This document shows, piece by piece, positions 50,199 to 62,374 of a DNA stretch of 64,000 nucleotides. Made by a program: the position numbers and the translations under genes. Position 1 is the first letter of the stretch. Each line of letters opens with the position of its first letter. The stretch lies in contig OY997652.1 in NCBI GenBank assembly GCA_963921795.1, positions 64,216,529 to 64,280,528 of the forward strand. The letters are read 5' to 3'. The stretch is from Nannobrachium achirus (lineage: Eukaryota; Chordata; Actinopteri; Myctophiformes; Myctophidae). The notes under the pieces are model-generated. The model was not told where the DNA came from. It was given only the letters and a program-made list of their open reading frames with translations, and did not search any database.

Positions 50199-51742
50199 TT
50201 TCTATACTAGGCAGGCAGTCAGTGCAAGTATCAAAAAACTTCGGTTCCTTTCTACTCCTACATACTTAGTGAGAAAATGAAAATAAAAACATCAATGTGT
50301 TCAGCTTACAGTGGTGAAGTGTGCTATTACTTTTTACAGCAATCGGCCAAATGGTGGCGCTGTAGGAAGCCTTCGAAAGTGCGATCTTTGAACAGGTATA
50401 GCTCATGCTGTGTTTGAGGTACAGCCATGAAACCTGTATACACTTATGCGTCTCCTCATGCCGAACAACTTTTACCCTCTAACTTTTGACCTCTGACCTT
50501 TAGGTCTCCCACAATTCGGAATAATATGAAAAACAGTAAAAATCTATCTCCTCCTGGGTTTTTTTTGTTACGCGCACGAAACTTTTTTCACATGAACTTT
50601 GGACCAATACGGTCAGATTTATCTCGGCGGATTTCTTTTAAAGTGAAATATCATTTTTTAATAATTCAATAAATATTGCGGTTTTATGCAAATTATTCTT
50701 CTGCCTCTAAATCATGCATGCAAAGTTACACGTTCATGGCATTTGGCAAAGATGTGGAGGGTTAGTCAAAGTATCACTGAAACCAATTTTATTCCAATCG
50801 GCCAAAGGGGGGCGCTATACGAAGCGTTTGAAAATTCAAACTTCAAACGGGCATAAGTCATGACTCGTTTCGTTTGAAGACATGCAACTTGTTACACGCG
50901 TGCTTTGACTCAAGCGGAAGACATCTGTGTCGTTGTTAAGTAAGCTCCGCCCTTCGATTTTCCGCCACTTTGAGCAGTTTGTAAAACGCGTAAACCCGCT
51001 TTTATTCTGGAATTTTCGCGTCACGTGCACAAAACATTTTTTTACATGAACTTTGGACCGATATCTAAAGATCTGTCAGATCGGATTTCTTTAACATTGA
51101 AACATGCTTTTTTAAATAATTCAAACAATATTGCATTTTTATGCAAATTATTCTTCTGCCTCTAAAACATACAAGCAAAGTCACATTTTCATGACAAAAT
51201 AGTGTAGAGGGTTAGTTCAAATATCACTGAAACCAATCTTACCCCAAATGGCCAAAGGGGGGCGCTATATAATTTTGAGCAGTTTGTAAAACGCTTAAAC
51301 CCGTTTTTATTCTAGGATTTTTTTTGCAATTTGCATGAAACATTCTACACGCAATCTAAGGACCTTTATCTAACATGCCTATGAAGTGCACACAAAAAAT
51401 TATAAAATAATAATAATAAATATAGCTGCAAGCAGCGATAAAGTGTCCAAAGCCAAAAACACCTCAAATCATGAACACAGCCTGGGATGTGCGTGAAATC
51501 TTGCAAGCACATTCCCAATAGGTCAAGGAACAGATACCAACCTTCTCACATTGGCCTGTTATAGCGCCACCAGCGGGTCAACTTTTGCACAACACATTTT
51601 TGGAACAAAATGGACCAATCTTTGACGTCAGTAACGTCAAAGAGAGCACTGCCTGCGATCTTGACATTTTGTGCTTTTATAGCCATTGTTTTCCGGCTTG
51701 AAGCGAGCCCACAATTGTTTCGAAGGAACAATATTTTTCTAG

Positions 51743-53277
51743 TGACAATATCTAACCGTCATATCAAGTTCTCCTCAAAACTTCGGTTCCTTTCTACTCC
51801 TACATACTTAGACAGAAAATGAAAATAAAAACATCAATGTGTTCAGCTTACAGTGGCGAAGTGTGCTATTATTTTTTACAGCAATCGGCCAAATGGTGGC
51901 GCTGTAGGAAGCCTTCGAAAGTGCGAACTTTGAACAGATGGAGCTCATGCTCTGTTATACGTACAGTCATGAAACCTGTATACACGTATGCGTCTCCTCA
52001 TGCCGAACAACTTTTACGCTCTGACTTTTGACCTCTGACCTTTATATCCCCCAGAATTTTGAATTATATAAAAAACAGTAAAAATCTATCTCCTCCTGGG
52101 ATTTTTGCATTACGCGCACAAAACTTTTTTCACATGAACTTTGGACCAATACGGTCAAACTAGTCTCGGCGGATTTCTTTTAAAGTGAAATAATTTTTTT
52201 TAATAATTCAATCAATATTGCGGTTTTATGCAAATTATTCTTCGGCCTCTAAATCATACATGCAAAGTTACACGTTCATGGCATTTGGCAAAGATGTGGA
52301 GGGTTAGTCAAAGTATCACTGAAACCAATTTTATTCCAATCGGCCAAAGGGGGGCGCTATACGAAGCGTTTGAAAATTCAAACTTCAAACGGGCATAAGT
52401 CATGACTCGTTTCGTTTGAAGACATGCAACTTGTTACACGCGTGCTTTGACTCAAGCGGAAGACATCTGTGTCGTTGTTAAGTAAGCTCCGCCCTTCAAT
52501 TTTCCGCCATTTTGAGCAGTTTGTAAAACGCGTAAACCCGCTTTTATTCTGGAATTTTCGCTCCACGTGCACAAAACTTTTTTTACGTGAACTTTGGACC
52601 GATATCTAAAGATCTGTCAGATCAGATTTCTTTAAAATTGAAACATGCTTTTTTAAATAAATTCAATGAATATTGCAGTTTTATGCAAATTATTCTTCTG
52701 CCTCTAAATCATACATGCAAAGTAACATGTTCATGGCATTTGACAAAGATGTAGAGTGTTAGTCCAAATATCACTAAAACCAATCTTACCCCAATTGGCC
52801 AAAGGGGGGCGCTATATAATTTTGAGCAGTTTGTGAAACGCTTAAACCCGTTAGGATTTTTTTTGCAATTTGCATGAAACATTCTACACACAATCTAAGG
52901 ACCTTTATCTAATATGCCTATGAAGTGCACACACAAAAAAAATAATAATAATGAATATAGCTGCAAGCAGCGATAAAGTGGCCAAAGCCAAAAACACCTC
53001 AAATCATGAACACAGCCTGCAATGTGCGTGAAATCTTACAAGCACATTCCCAATAGGTCAAGGAACAGATACCACCCTTCTTACATTGGCCTGTTATAGC
53101 GCCACCAGCGGGTCAACTTTTGCACAACACATTTTTTGAACAAAATGGACCAATCTTTGACGTCAGTAACGTCAAAGAGAGCACTGCCTGCGATCTTGAC
53201 ATTTTGTACTTTTATAGCCATTGTTTTCTGGCTTGAAGCGAGCCCACAATTGTTTCGAAGGAACAATATTTTTCTAG
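51743..53277 (+). mobile_element. Array copy E29 (beta, inverted-13 junction)
   Basis: A 1,535-bp copy matching E20 in module A (CAGATGGAGC, TTTATATCCCC). Private changes are CATTTGACAAAG near 52,738 and TTTTTTGAACAAAATGG in the head. Confidence 0.87.
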
Positions 53278-54456
53278 TGACAATATCTAACCGTCATATC
53301 AAGTTCTCCTCAAAACTTCGGTTCCTTTCTACTCCTACATACTTAGACAGAAAATGAAAATAAAAACATCAATGTGTTCAGCTTACAGTGGCGAAGTGTG
53401 CTATTATTTTTTACAGCAATCGGCCAAATGGTGGCGCTGTAGGAAGCCTTCGAAAGTGCGAACTTTGAACAGATAGAGCTCATGCTCTGTTATACGTACA
53501 GTCATGAAACTTGTATACACGTATGCGTCTCCTCATGCCGAACAACTTTTGCGCTCTGACTTTTGACCTCTGACCTTTAGATCCCCCAGAATTTTGAATT
53601 ATATAAAAAACAGTAAAAATCTATCTCCTCCTGGGATTTTTGCGTTACGCGCACAAAACTTTTTTCACATGAACTTTGGACCAATACGGTCAAACTAGTC
53701 TCGGCGGATTTCTTTTAAAGTGAAATATAATTTTTTAATACTTCAATCAATATTGCGGTTTTATGCAAATTATTCTTCAGCCTCTAAATCATACATGCAA
53801 AGTTACACGTTCATGGCATTTGGCAAAGATGTGGAGGGTTAGTCAAAGTATCACTGAAACCAATTTTATTCCAATCGGCCAAAGGGGGGCGCTATACGAA
53901 GCGTTTGAAAATTCAAACTTCAAACGGGCATAAGTCATGACTCGTTTCGTTTGAAGACATGCAACTTGTTACACGCGTGCTTTGACTCAAGCGGAAGACA
54001 TCTGTGTTGTTGTTAAGTAAGCTCCGCCCTTCGATTTTCCGCCATTTTGAGCAGTTTGTAAAACGCGTAAACCCGCTTTTATTCTGGAATTTTTGCTCCA
54101 CGTGCACAAAACTTTTTTTACGTGAACTTTGGACCGATATCTAAAGATCTGTCAGATCGGATTTCTTTAAAATTGAAACATGCTTTTTTAAATAAATTCA
54201 ATGAATATTGCAGTTTTATGCAAATTATTCTTCTGCCTCTAAATCATACATGCAAAGTAACATGTTCATGGCATTTGGCAAAGATGTAGAGTGTTAGTCC
54301 AAATATCACTAAAACCAATCTTACCCCAATTGGCCAAAGGGGGGCGCTATATCATTTTGAGCAGTTTGTGAAACGCTTAAACCCGTTAGGATTTTTTTTT
54401 GCAATTTGCATGAAACATTCTACACACAATCTAAGGACCTTTATATAATACTAGAA

Positions 54457-54483
54457 GCTGGGCCGCCCTTCGGGCGGCCCAGC
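54457..54483. other. 3' hairpin of the Helitron
   Basis: GCTGGGCCGCCC and GGGCGGCCCAGC form a perfect 12-bp GC-rich stem with a TTC loop. After one mismatch the pairing extends to the end itself (CTAGA with TCTAG, 54,451-54,489), so the terminal CTAG is inside the fold. Confidence 0.9.
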
Positions 54484-54540
54484 GTCTAGTCGGCGACCTG
54501 GCCAACTCGGGAACGATGTAAATAGGGAATGAATCCCCCG

Positions 54541-55180
54541 CCCTTTAATGCAAACCCCATTATACCTGTTGTCATAGAACCCGTTTTGACCATCTGTTTG
54601 CCTGTGTCCATTTATGCCCATATATGGAGATATCTGTATCTGTCTGTCTGTCGGCGTCCATTTTATGTCCATATATGGAGATCACTGCAGATATAGTTCT
54701 GGGTCCATTTTATGCCCATATGCCCATATATGGAGATATCTGTCTATTTGTGTCCATTTTATGCCCATATATGGAGATCTCTGTATCTGTCCGTCTGTGT
54801 CCCTTTATGCCCGTATATGGAGATATCTGTTTATCTGCGTCCATTTTATGCCCATATATGAGATCTCTGTCGCTTTTTGTAAGCAGAATACACAGCCTGC
54901 TTAAATCTGCATCATTCAAGTCATCCTCCCAGTCCCACGCTTTGTCGCTTGTCTTATGTTTGTTTTTGTCTCTTTTATTTTCTTTTTTGGAGCGGACCCC
55001 ATGAATGCCCCATCCTTTAATGCAAACCCCAATATACCTGTTGTCATAGGACCCGTTTTGACCATCTGTTAGCCTTTGTCCCCACCCTTTAATGCAAACC
55101 CCAATATACCTGTTGTCATAGGACCCGTTTTGACCATCTGTTTGCCTTTGTCCCCTTATGCCCATATATGGAGATCTCTG
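54541..55180 (+). repeat. Short tandem repeats inside the Helitron
   Basis: A CCATATATGGAGAT-centred unit with TATGCCC before it and ATCTGT after it recurs about seven times between 54,610 and 55,175 at irregular 40-60 bp steps. A second unit of about 70 bp (CCCTTTAATGCAAACCCC to GACCATCTGTT) occurs at about 54,541, 55,013 and 55,085. Frames across these repeats are long only because of the repetition. Confidence 0.85.
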
Positions 55181-55189
55181 CACACACAG

Positions 55190-55680
55190 TACCGGTTGCG
55201 GAAAACTCTGATGTCAGACATCAGCTCCGCATTCGTGGATTCATTTTATGCCTATATCTGGAGAAAGCGTGTGCCGGTGGGAAGAACGGTTCTCGAGATT
55301 CACATACATACATACACATTCACAGAGATTTTTTGTTGACTCATGTGGCGTACGTGTCACGTGCCTGTGTCCATCACGTACTGACATCACGTACTACGTG
55401 ATGTCACAGCCTTTTATGAAGTGATGTCACAATGAGTCAGCGCTTGCGCCGATTTCCTCCGGAACAGCCTGATGTCAACAATCAGCTCCGCATAAGGAGA
55501 TTCCGAACGTTTCGCGCCGGTTTCGGAAAACCGCGAGTCGGGTCGGGTCGAGGCCCGGCACTGCACTCCGCGCGGCGGCGGGGAACGCGCGTGCCGAATC
55601 TGAAGCCGGTGGGACGAACGGTTCTCGAGATACGCGGATTACAAACAAACAAACAAACAGACAGAGATTTGTCGCATTTA
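55190..55680 (+). repeat. Duplicated 5'-subterminal block of the Helitron
   Basis: Two diverged copies of one block: GATGTCA..CATCAGCTCCGCAT near 55,211, with GAACGGTTCTCGAGAT near 55,286, and the same pair near 55,471 and 55,615. The second is followed by (CAAA)n and CAGACAGAGATTT. Between them lies an 11-bp-arm hairpin, TGACATCACGT/ACGTGATGTCA (55,382-55,406). Confidence 0.75.
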
Positions 55681-56054
55681 TAGATAGATGCCTATGAAGT
55701 GCACACACACGAAAAAAAATAATAATAATGAATATAGCTGCAAGCAGCGATAAAGTGGCCAAAGCCAAAAACACCTCAAATCATGAACACAGCCTGCAAT
55801 GTGCGTGAAATCTTACAAGCACATTCCCAATAGGTCAAGGAACAGATACCACCCTTCTTACATTTGCCTGTTATAGCGCCACCAGCGGGTCAACTTTTGC
55901 ACAACACATTTTTGGAACAAAATGGACCAATCTTTGACGTCAGTAACGTCAAAGAGAGCACTGCCTGCGATCTTGACATTTTGTACTTTTATAGCCATTG
56001 TTTTCTGGCTTGAAGCGAGCCCACAATTGTTTCGAAGGAACAATATTTTTCTAG

Positions 56055-57650
56055 TTGTGGGCTCGCCTATAAGGCGAGCACACTTTAGATATTGTCATTA
56101 TTTATTTATTTATTTATTTATATACTATATCAAGTTCTCCTCAAAACTTCGGTTCCTTTCTACTCCTACATACTTAGTGAGAAAATGAAAATAAAAACAT
56201 CAATGTGTTCAGTTTACAGTGGCGAAGTGTGCTATTATTTTTTATAGCAATCGGCCAAATGGTGGCGCTGTAGGAAGCCTTCGAAAGTGCGATCTTTGAA
56301 CAGGTATAGCTCATGCTGTGTTATACATACAGCCATGAAACCTGTATACACTTATGCGTCTCCTCATGCCGAACAACTTTTACCCTCTAACTTTTGACCT
56401 CTGACCTTTAGGTCTCCCACAATTCGGAATTATATGAAAAACAGTAAAAATCTATCTCCTCCTGGGATTTTCGCGATACGCGCATGAAACTTTTTTCACA
56501 TGAACTTTGGACCAATACGGTCAAACTAATCTCGGCGGATTTCTTTTAAAGTGAAATATAATTTTTTAATAATTCAATCAATATTGCGGTTTCATGCAAA
56601 TTATTCTTCGGCCTCTAAATCATACATGCAAAGTTACACGTTCATGGCATTTGGCAAAGATGTGGAGGGTTAGTCAAAGTATCACTGAAACCAATTTTAT
56701 TCCAATCGGCCAAAGGGGGGCGCTATACGAAGCGTCTGAAAATTCAAACTTCAAACGGGCATAAGTCATGACTCGTTTTGTTTGAAGACATACAACTTGT
56801 TACACGTGTGCTTTGACTCAAGCGGAAGACATCTGTGTCGTTGTTAAGTAAGCTCCGCCCTTCAATTTTCCGCCATTTTGAGCAGTTTGTAAAACGCGTA
56901 AACCCGCTTTTATTCTGGAATTTTCGCGTCACGTGCACAAAACTTTTTTTACGTGAACTTTGGACCGATATCTAAAGATCTGTCAGATCGGATTTCTTTA
57001 ACATTGAAACATGCTTTTTTAAATAATTCAAACAATATTGCATTTTTATGCAAATTATTCTTCTGCCTCTAAAACATACATGCAAAGTCACATTTTCATG
57101 ACAAAATAGTGCACAGGGTTAGTTCAAATATCACTGAAACCAATCTTACCCCAAATGGCCAAAGGGGGGCGCTATATAATTTTGAGCAGTTTGTAAAACG
57201 CTTAAACCCGTTTTTATTCTAGGATTTTTTTTGCAATTTGCATGAAACATTCTACACGCAATCTAAGGACCTTTATCTAACATGCCTATGAAGTGCACAC
57301 AAAAAAAATATAAAATAATAATAATAAATATAGCTGCAAGCAGCGATAAAGTGTCCAAAGCCAAAAACACCTCAAATCATGAACACAGCCTGGGATGTGC
57401 GTGAAATCTTGCAAGCACATTCCCAATAGGTCAAGGAACAGATACCAACCTTCTCACATTGGCCTGTTATAGCGCCACCAGCGGGTCAACTTTTGCACAA
57501 CACATTTTTGGAACAAAATGGACCAATCTTTGACGTCAGTAACGTCAAAGAGAGCACTGCCTGCGATCTTGACATTTTGTGCTTTTATAGCCATTGTTTT
57601 CCGGCTTGAAGCGAGCCCACAATTGTTTCGAAGGAACAATATTTTTCTAG
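56055..57650 (+). mobile_element. Array copy E31 (alpha)
   Basis: A 1,596-bp copy with a complete TATAA-loop hairpin, a long (TTTA)n run and TATACTATATCAAG. A TAG stop (TTTTTATAGC) breaks the module A frame. AGTGCACAGGGTTAG near 57,109 replaces AGTGTAGAGGGTTAG. Confidence 0.87.
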
Positions 57651-59245
57651 TTGTGGGCTCGCCTAAAGGCGAGCACACTTTAGATATTGTCATTATTTAT
57701 TTATTTATTTATTTATATACTATATCAAGTTCTCCTCAATACTTTGGCACCTTTCTACTCCTACATACTTAATGAGAAAATGAAAATAAAAACATAAATG
57801 TGTTCAGTTTACAGTGGCGACGTGTGCTATTACTTTATACAGCAATCGGCCAAATGGTGGCGCTGTAGGAAGCCTTCGAAAGTGCGATCTTTGAACAGGT
57901 ATAGCTCATGCTGTGTTATACATACAGCCATGAAACCTGTATACACTTATGCGTCTCCTCATGCCGAACAACTTTTACCCTCTAACTTTTGACCTCTGAC
58001 CTTTAGGTCTCCCACAATTCGGAATTATATGAAAAACAGTAAAAATCTATCTCCTCCTGGGATTTTCGCGTCAAGTGCACAAAACTTTTTTCACATGAAC
58101 TTTGGACCAATACGGTCAAACTAATCTCGGCGGATTTCTTTTAAAGTGAAATATAATTTTTTAATAATTCAATATATATTGCGGTTTTATGCAAATTATT
58201 CTTCGGCCTCTAAATCATACATGCAAAGTTACACGTTCATGGCATTTGGCAAAGATGTGGAGGGTTAGTCAAAGTATCACTGAAACCAATTTTATTCCAA
58301 TCGGCCAAAGGGGGGCGCTATACGAAGCGTCTGAAAATTCAAACTTCAAACGGGCATAAGTCATGACTCGTTTCGTTTGAAGACATGCAACTTGTTACAC
58401 GCGTGCTTTGACTCAAGCGGAAGACATCTGTGTCGTTGTTAAGTAAGCTCCGCCCTTCGATTTTCCGCCACTTTGAGCAGTTTGTAAAACGCGTAAACCC
58501 GCTTTTATTCTGGAATTTTCGCGTCACGTGCACAAAACTTTTTTTACGTGAACTTTGGACCGATATCTAAAGATCTGTCAGATCGGATTTCTTTAACATT
58601 GAAACATGCTTTTTTAAATAATTCAAACAATATTGCATTTTTATGCAAATTATTCTTCTGCCTCTAAAACATACAAACAAAGTCACATTTTCATGACAAA
58701 ATAGTGTAGAGGGTTAGTTCAAATATCACTGAAACCAATCTTACCCCAAATGGCCAAAGGGGGGCGCTATATAATTTTGAGCAGTTTGTAAAACGCTTAA
58801 ACCCGTTTTTATTCTAGGATTTTTTTTGCAATTTGCATGAAACATTCTACACGCAATCTAAGGACCTTTATCTAACATGCCTATGAAGTGCACACAAAAA
58901 AATTATAAAATAATAATAATAAATATAGCTGCAAGCAGCGATAAAGTGTCCAAAGCCAAAAACACCTCAAATCATGAACACAGCCTGGGATGTGCGTGAA
59001 ATCTTGCAAGCACATTCCCAATAGGTCAAGGAACAGATACCAACCTTCTCACATTGGCCTGTTATAGCGCCACCAGCGGGTCAACTTTTGCACAACACAT
59101 TTTTGGAACAAAATGGACCAATCTTTGACGTCAGTAACGTCAAAGAGAGCACTGCCTGCGATCTTGACATTTTGTGCTTTTATAGCCATTGTTTTCTGGC
59201 TTGAAGCGAGCCCACAATTGTTTCGAAGGAACAATATTTTTCTAG
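57651..59245 (+). mobile_element. Array copy E32 (alpha)
   Basis: The hairpin loop is reduced to TAAA and the run into module A is TCAATACTTTGGCACC, both shared with E14. The first ATG context is TTAATGAGAAAATG. The tail has ACAAACAAAG. Length is 1,595 bp. Confidence 0.87.
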
Positions 59246-60836
59246 TTGTGGGCTCGCCTATAAGGCGAGCACACTTTAGATATTGTCATTATTTCTATAC
59301 TAGGCAGGCAGTCAGTGCAAGTATCAAAAAACTTCGGTTCCTTTCTACTCCTACATACTTAGTGAGAAAATGAAAATAAAAACATCAATGTGTTCAGCTT
59401 ACTGTGGCGACGTGTGCTATTACTTTTTACAGCAATCGGCCAAATGGTGGCGCTGTAGGAAGCCTTCGAAAGTGCGAACTTTGAACAGGTATAGCTCATG
59501 CTGTGTTTGAGGTAAAGCCATGAAACCTGTATACACGTATGCGTCTCCTCATGCCGAACAAATTTTACGCTCTGACTTTTGACCTTTGACCTTTAGATCT
59601 CCCACAATTTGGAATTATATGAAAAACAGTAAAAATCTATCTTCTCCTGGGTTTTTTTCGTTACGCGCACGAAACTTTTTTCACATGAACTTTGGACCAA
59701 TACGGTCAGATTGATCAACCAGATTTCTTTTAAAGTGAAATATAATTTTTTAATAATTCAATCAATATTGCGGTTTTATGCAAATTATTCTTCGGCCTCT
59801 AAATCATACATGCAAAGTTACACGTTCATGGCATTTGGCAAAGATGTAGAGGGTTAGTCAAAGTATTACTGAAACCAATTTTAGTCCAATCGGCCAAAGG
59901 GGGGCGCTATACGAAGCGTTTGAAAATTCAAACTTCAAACGGGCATAAGTCATGACTCGTTTCGTTTTAAGACATGCAACTTGCTTACACGCGTGCTTTG
60001 ACTCGAGCGGAAGACATCTGTGTCTTTGTTAAGTAAGCTCCGCCCTTCGATTTTCCGCCATTTTGAGCAGTTTGTAAAACGCGTAAACCCGCTTTTATTC
60101 TGGAATTTTCGCTCCACGTGCACAAAACTTTTTTTACGTGAACTTTGGACCAATATCTAAAGATCTGTCAGATCGGATTTTTTTTTTAAATTGAAACATG
60201 CTTTTTTAATAATTCAATGAATATTGCAGTTTTATGCAAATTATTCTTCTGCCTCTAAATCATACATGCAAAGTAACATGTTCATGGCATTTGGCAAAGA
60301 TGTAGAGTGTTAGTCCAAATATCACGAAATCCAATCTCACTCCAATTGGCCAAAGGGGGGCGCTATATCATTTTGAGCAGTTTGTGAAACGCTTAAACCT
60401 GTTAGGATTTTTTTAGCAATTTGCATGAAACATTCTACACACAATCTAAGGACCTTTATCTAATATGCCTATGAAGTGCACACACACACAAAAAGAAAAA
60501 TAATAACAAATATAGCTGCAAGCAGCGATAAAGTGGCCAAAGCCAAAAACACCTCAAATCATGAACACAGCCTGCAATGTCCGTGAAATCTTGCAAGCAC
60601 ATTCCCAATAGGTCAAGGAACAGATACCACCCTTCTTACATTGGCCTGTTATAATAGCGCCACCAGCGGGTCAACTTTTGGCACAACACATTTTTGGAAC
60701 AAAATGGACCAATCTTTGACGTCAGTAACGTCAAAGAGAGCACTGCCTGCGATCTTGACATTTTGTACTTTTATAGCCATTGTTTTCTGGCTTGAAGCGA
60801 GCCCACAATTGTTTCGAAGGAACAATATTTTTCTAG
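59246..60836 (+). mobile_element. Array copy E33 (beta, 1,591 bp; twin of E5 and E17)
   Basis: It carries the full rare-variant set and exact length of E5 and agrees with E5 rather than E17 at TTCTCCTGGG and CGAACAAATTT. It follows an alpha copy and precedes a hairpin-less one, unlike either twin. Confidence 0.88.
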
Positions 60837-62374
60837 TTTATCTATCAGGCAAGCATATCAAGTTCTCCTCAAAACTTCGGTTCCTTTCAACTCCTACATA
60901 CTTAGTGAGAAAATGAAAATAAAAACATCAATGTGTTCAGCTTACAGTGGCGACGCGTGCTATTACTTTTTACAGCAATCGGCCAAATGGTGGCGCTGTA
61001 GGAAGCCTTCGAAAGTGCGATCTTTGAACAGGTATAGCTCATGCTGTGTTATACATACAGCCATGAGACCTGTATACACTTATGCGTCTCCTCATGCCGA
61101 ACAACTTTTACCCTCTAACTTTTGACCTCTGACCTTTAGGTCTCCCACAATTCTGAATAATATGAAAAACAGTAAAAATCTATCTCCTCCTGGGTTTTTT
61201 TCGTTACGCGCACGAAACCTTTTTCACATGAACTTTGGACCAATACGGTCAAACTGTCTGGTCGGATTTCTTTTAAAGTGAAATATAAATTTTTAATAAT
61301 TCAATCAATATTGCGGTTTTATGCAAATTATTCTTCGGCCTCTAAATCATACATGCAAAGTTACACGTTCATGGCATTTGGCAAAGATGTGGAGGGTTAG
61401 TCAAAGTATCACTGAAACCAATTTTATTCCAATCGGCCAAAGGGGGGCGCTATACGAAGCGTTTGAAAATTCAAACTTCAAACGGGCATAAGTCATGACT
61501 CGTTTCGTTTGAAGACATGCAACTTGTTACACGCGTGCTTTGACTCGAGCGGAAGACATCTGTGTCGTTGTTAAGTAAGCTCCGCCCTTCGATTTTCCGC
61601 CATTTTGAGCAGTTTGTAAAACGCGTAAACCCGCTTTTATTCTGGAATTTTCGCTCCACGTGCACAAAACTTTTTTTACGTGAACTTTGGACCGATATCT
61701 AAAGATCTGTCGGATCGGATTTCTTTAAAATTGAAACATGCTTTTTTAAATAAATTCAATGAATATTGCAGTTTTATGCAAATTATTCTTCTGCCTCTAA
61801 ATCATACATGCAAAGTAACATGTTCATGGCATTTGGCAAAGATGTAGAGTGTTAGTCCAAATATCACTAAAACCAATCTTACCCCAATTGGCCAAAGGGG
61901 GGCGCTATATCATTTTGAGCAGTTTGTGAAACGCTTAAACCCGTTAGGATTTTTTTTGCAATTTGCATGAAACATTCTACACACAATCTAAGGACCTTTA
62001 TCTAATATGCCTATGAAGTGCATACACACAAAAAAAATAAAAATAATAATGAATATAGCTGCAAGCAGCGATAAAGTGGCCAAAGCCAAAAACACCTCAA
62101 ATCATGAACACAGCCTGCAATGTGCGTGAAATCTTGCAAGCACATTCCCAATAGGTCAAGGAACAGATACCACCCTTCTTACATTGGCCTGTTATAGCGC
62201 CACCAGCGGGTCAACTTTTCCACAACACATTTTTGGAACAATATGGACCGATCTTTGACGTCGGTAACGTCAAAGAGAGCACTGCCTGCGATCTTGACAT
62301 TTTGTACTTTTATAGCGATTGTTTTCTGGCTTGAAGCGAGCCCACAATTGTTTCGAAGGAACAATATTTTCTAG
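60837..62374 (+). mobile_element. Array copy E34 (beta, no 5' hairpin)
   Basis: After CTAG it starts TTTATCTATCAGGCAAGC with no GC hairpin. The head has GACGTCGGTAACG, so the CRE is changed to TGACGTCG, and AACAATATGGACC in place of AACAAAATGGACC. Length is 1,538 bp. Confidence 0.86.

Larger units (their letters stand above)
44620..51742 (+). mobile_element. Array copy E28 (alpha), split by two insertions
   Basis: The 5' hairpin lies at 44,620-44,650. The foldback element then enters at TTT, fourteen bases of E28 5' sequence follow (46,757-46,770), and then the second tandem family enters. E28 resumes at 50,199 with TTTCTATACTAGGC. Removing both insertions gives about 1,592 bp, a normal hairpin-type copy. 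Confidence 0.84.
54451..55688 (-). mobile_element. Non-autonomous canonical Helitron (1,238 bp)
   Basis: Read on the minus strand the element begins TCTATCTATAAATGCGAC and ends with a hairpin followed by CTTCTAG. It lies exactly between host A and T: removing it restores the CATATTA.ATAAAGG target of other copies with one substitution and no duplication. These are the classical Helitron criteria (5' TC, 3' hairpin, CTRR, A|T target). No Rep/helicase frame exists, so it is non-autonomous. Confidence 0.8.
53278..56054 (+). mobile_element. Array copy E30 (beta), split by a Helitron
   Basis: Without the insertion at 54,451-55,688 the copy is 1,539 bp. It keeps the E7-like ACAGAAAATG and AACAGATAGAGC. 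Beyond the insertion, CACACACGAAAAAAAATAATA carries a private G. The head reads CATTTGCCTG where others have CATTGGCCTG. Confidence 0.86.

Noticed and set aside
54614-55183. Frames of 96-157 codons in the Helitron
   Set aside because: They span short tandem repeats (CCATATATGGAGAT units), which keep frames open artificially; several frames on both strands are open over the same bases.
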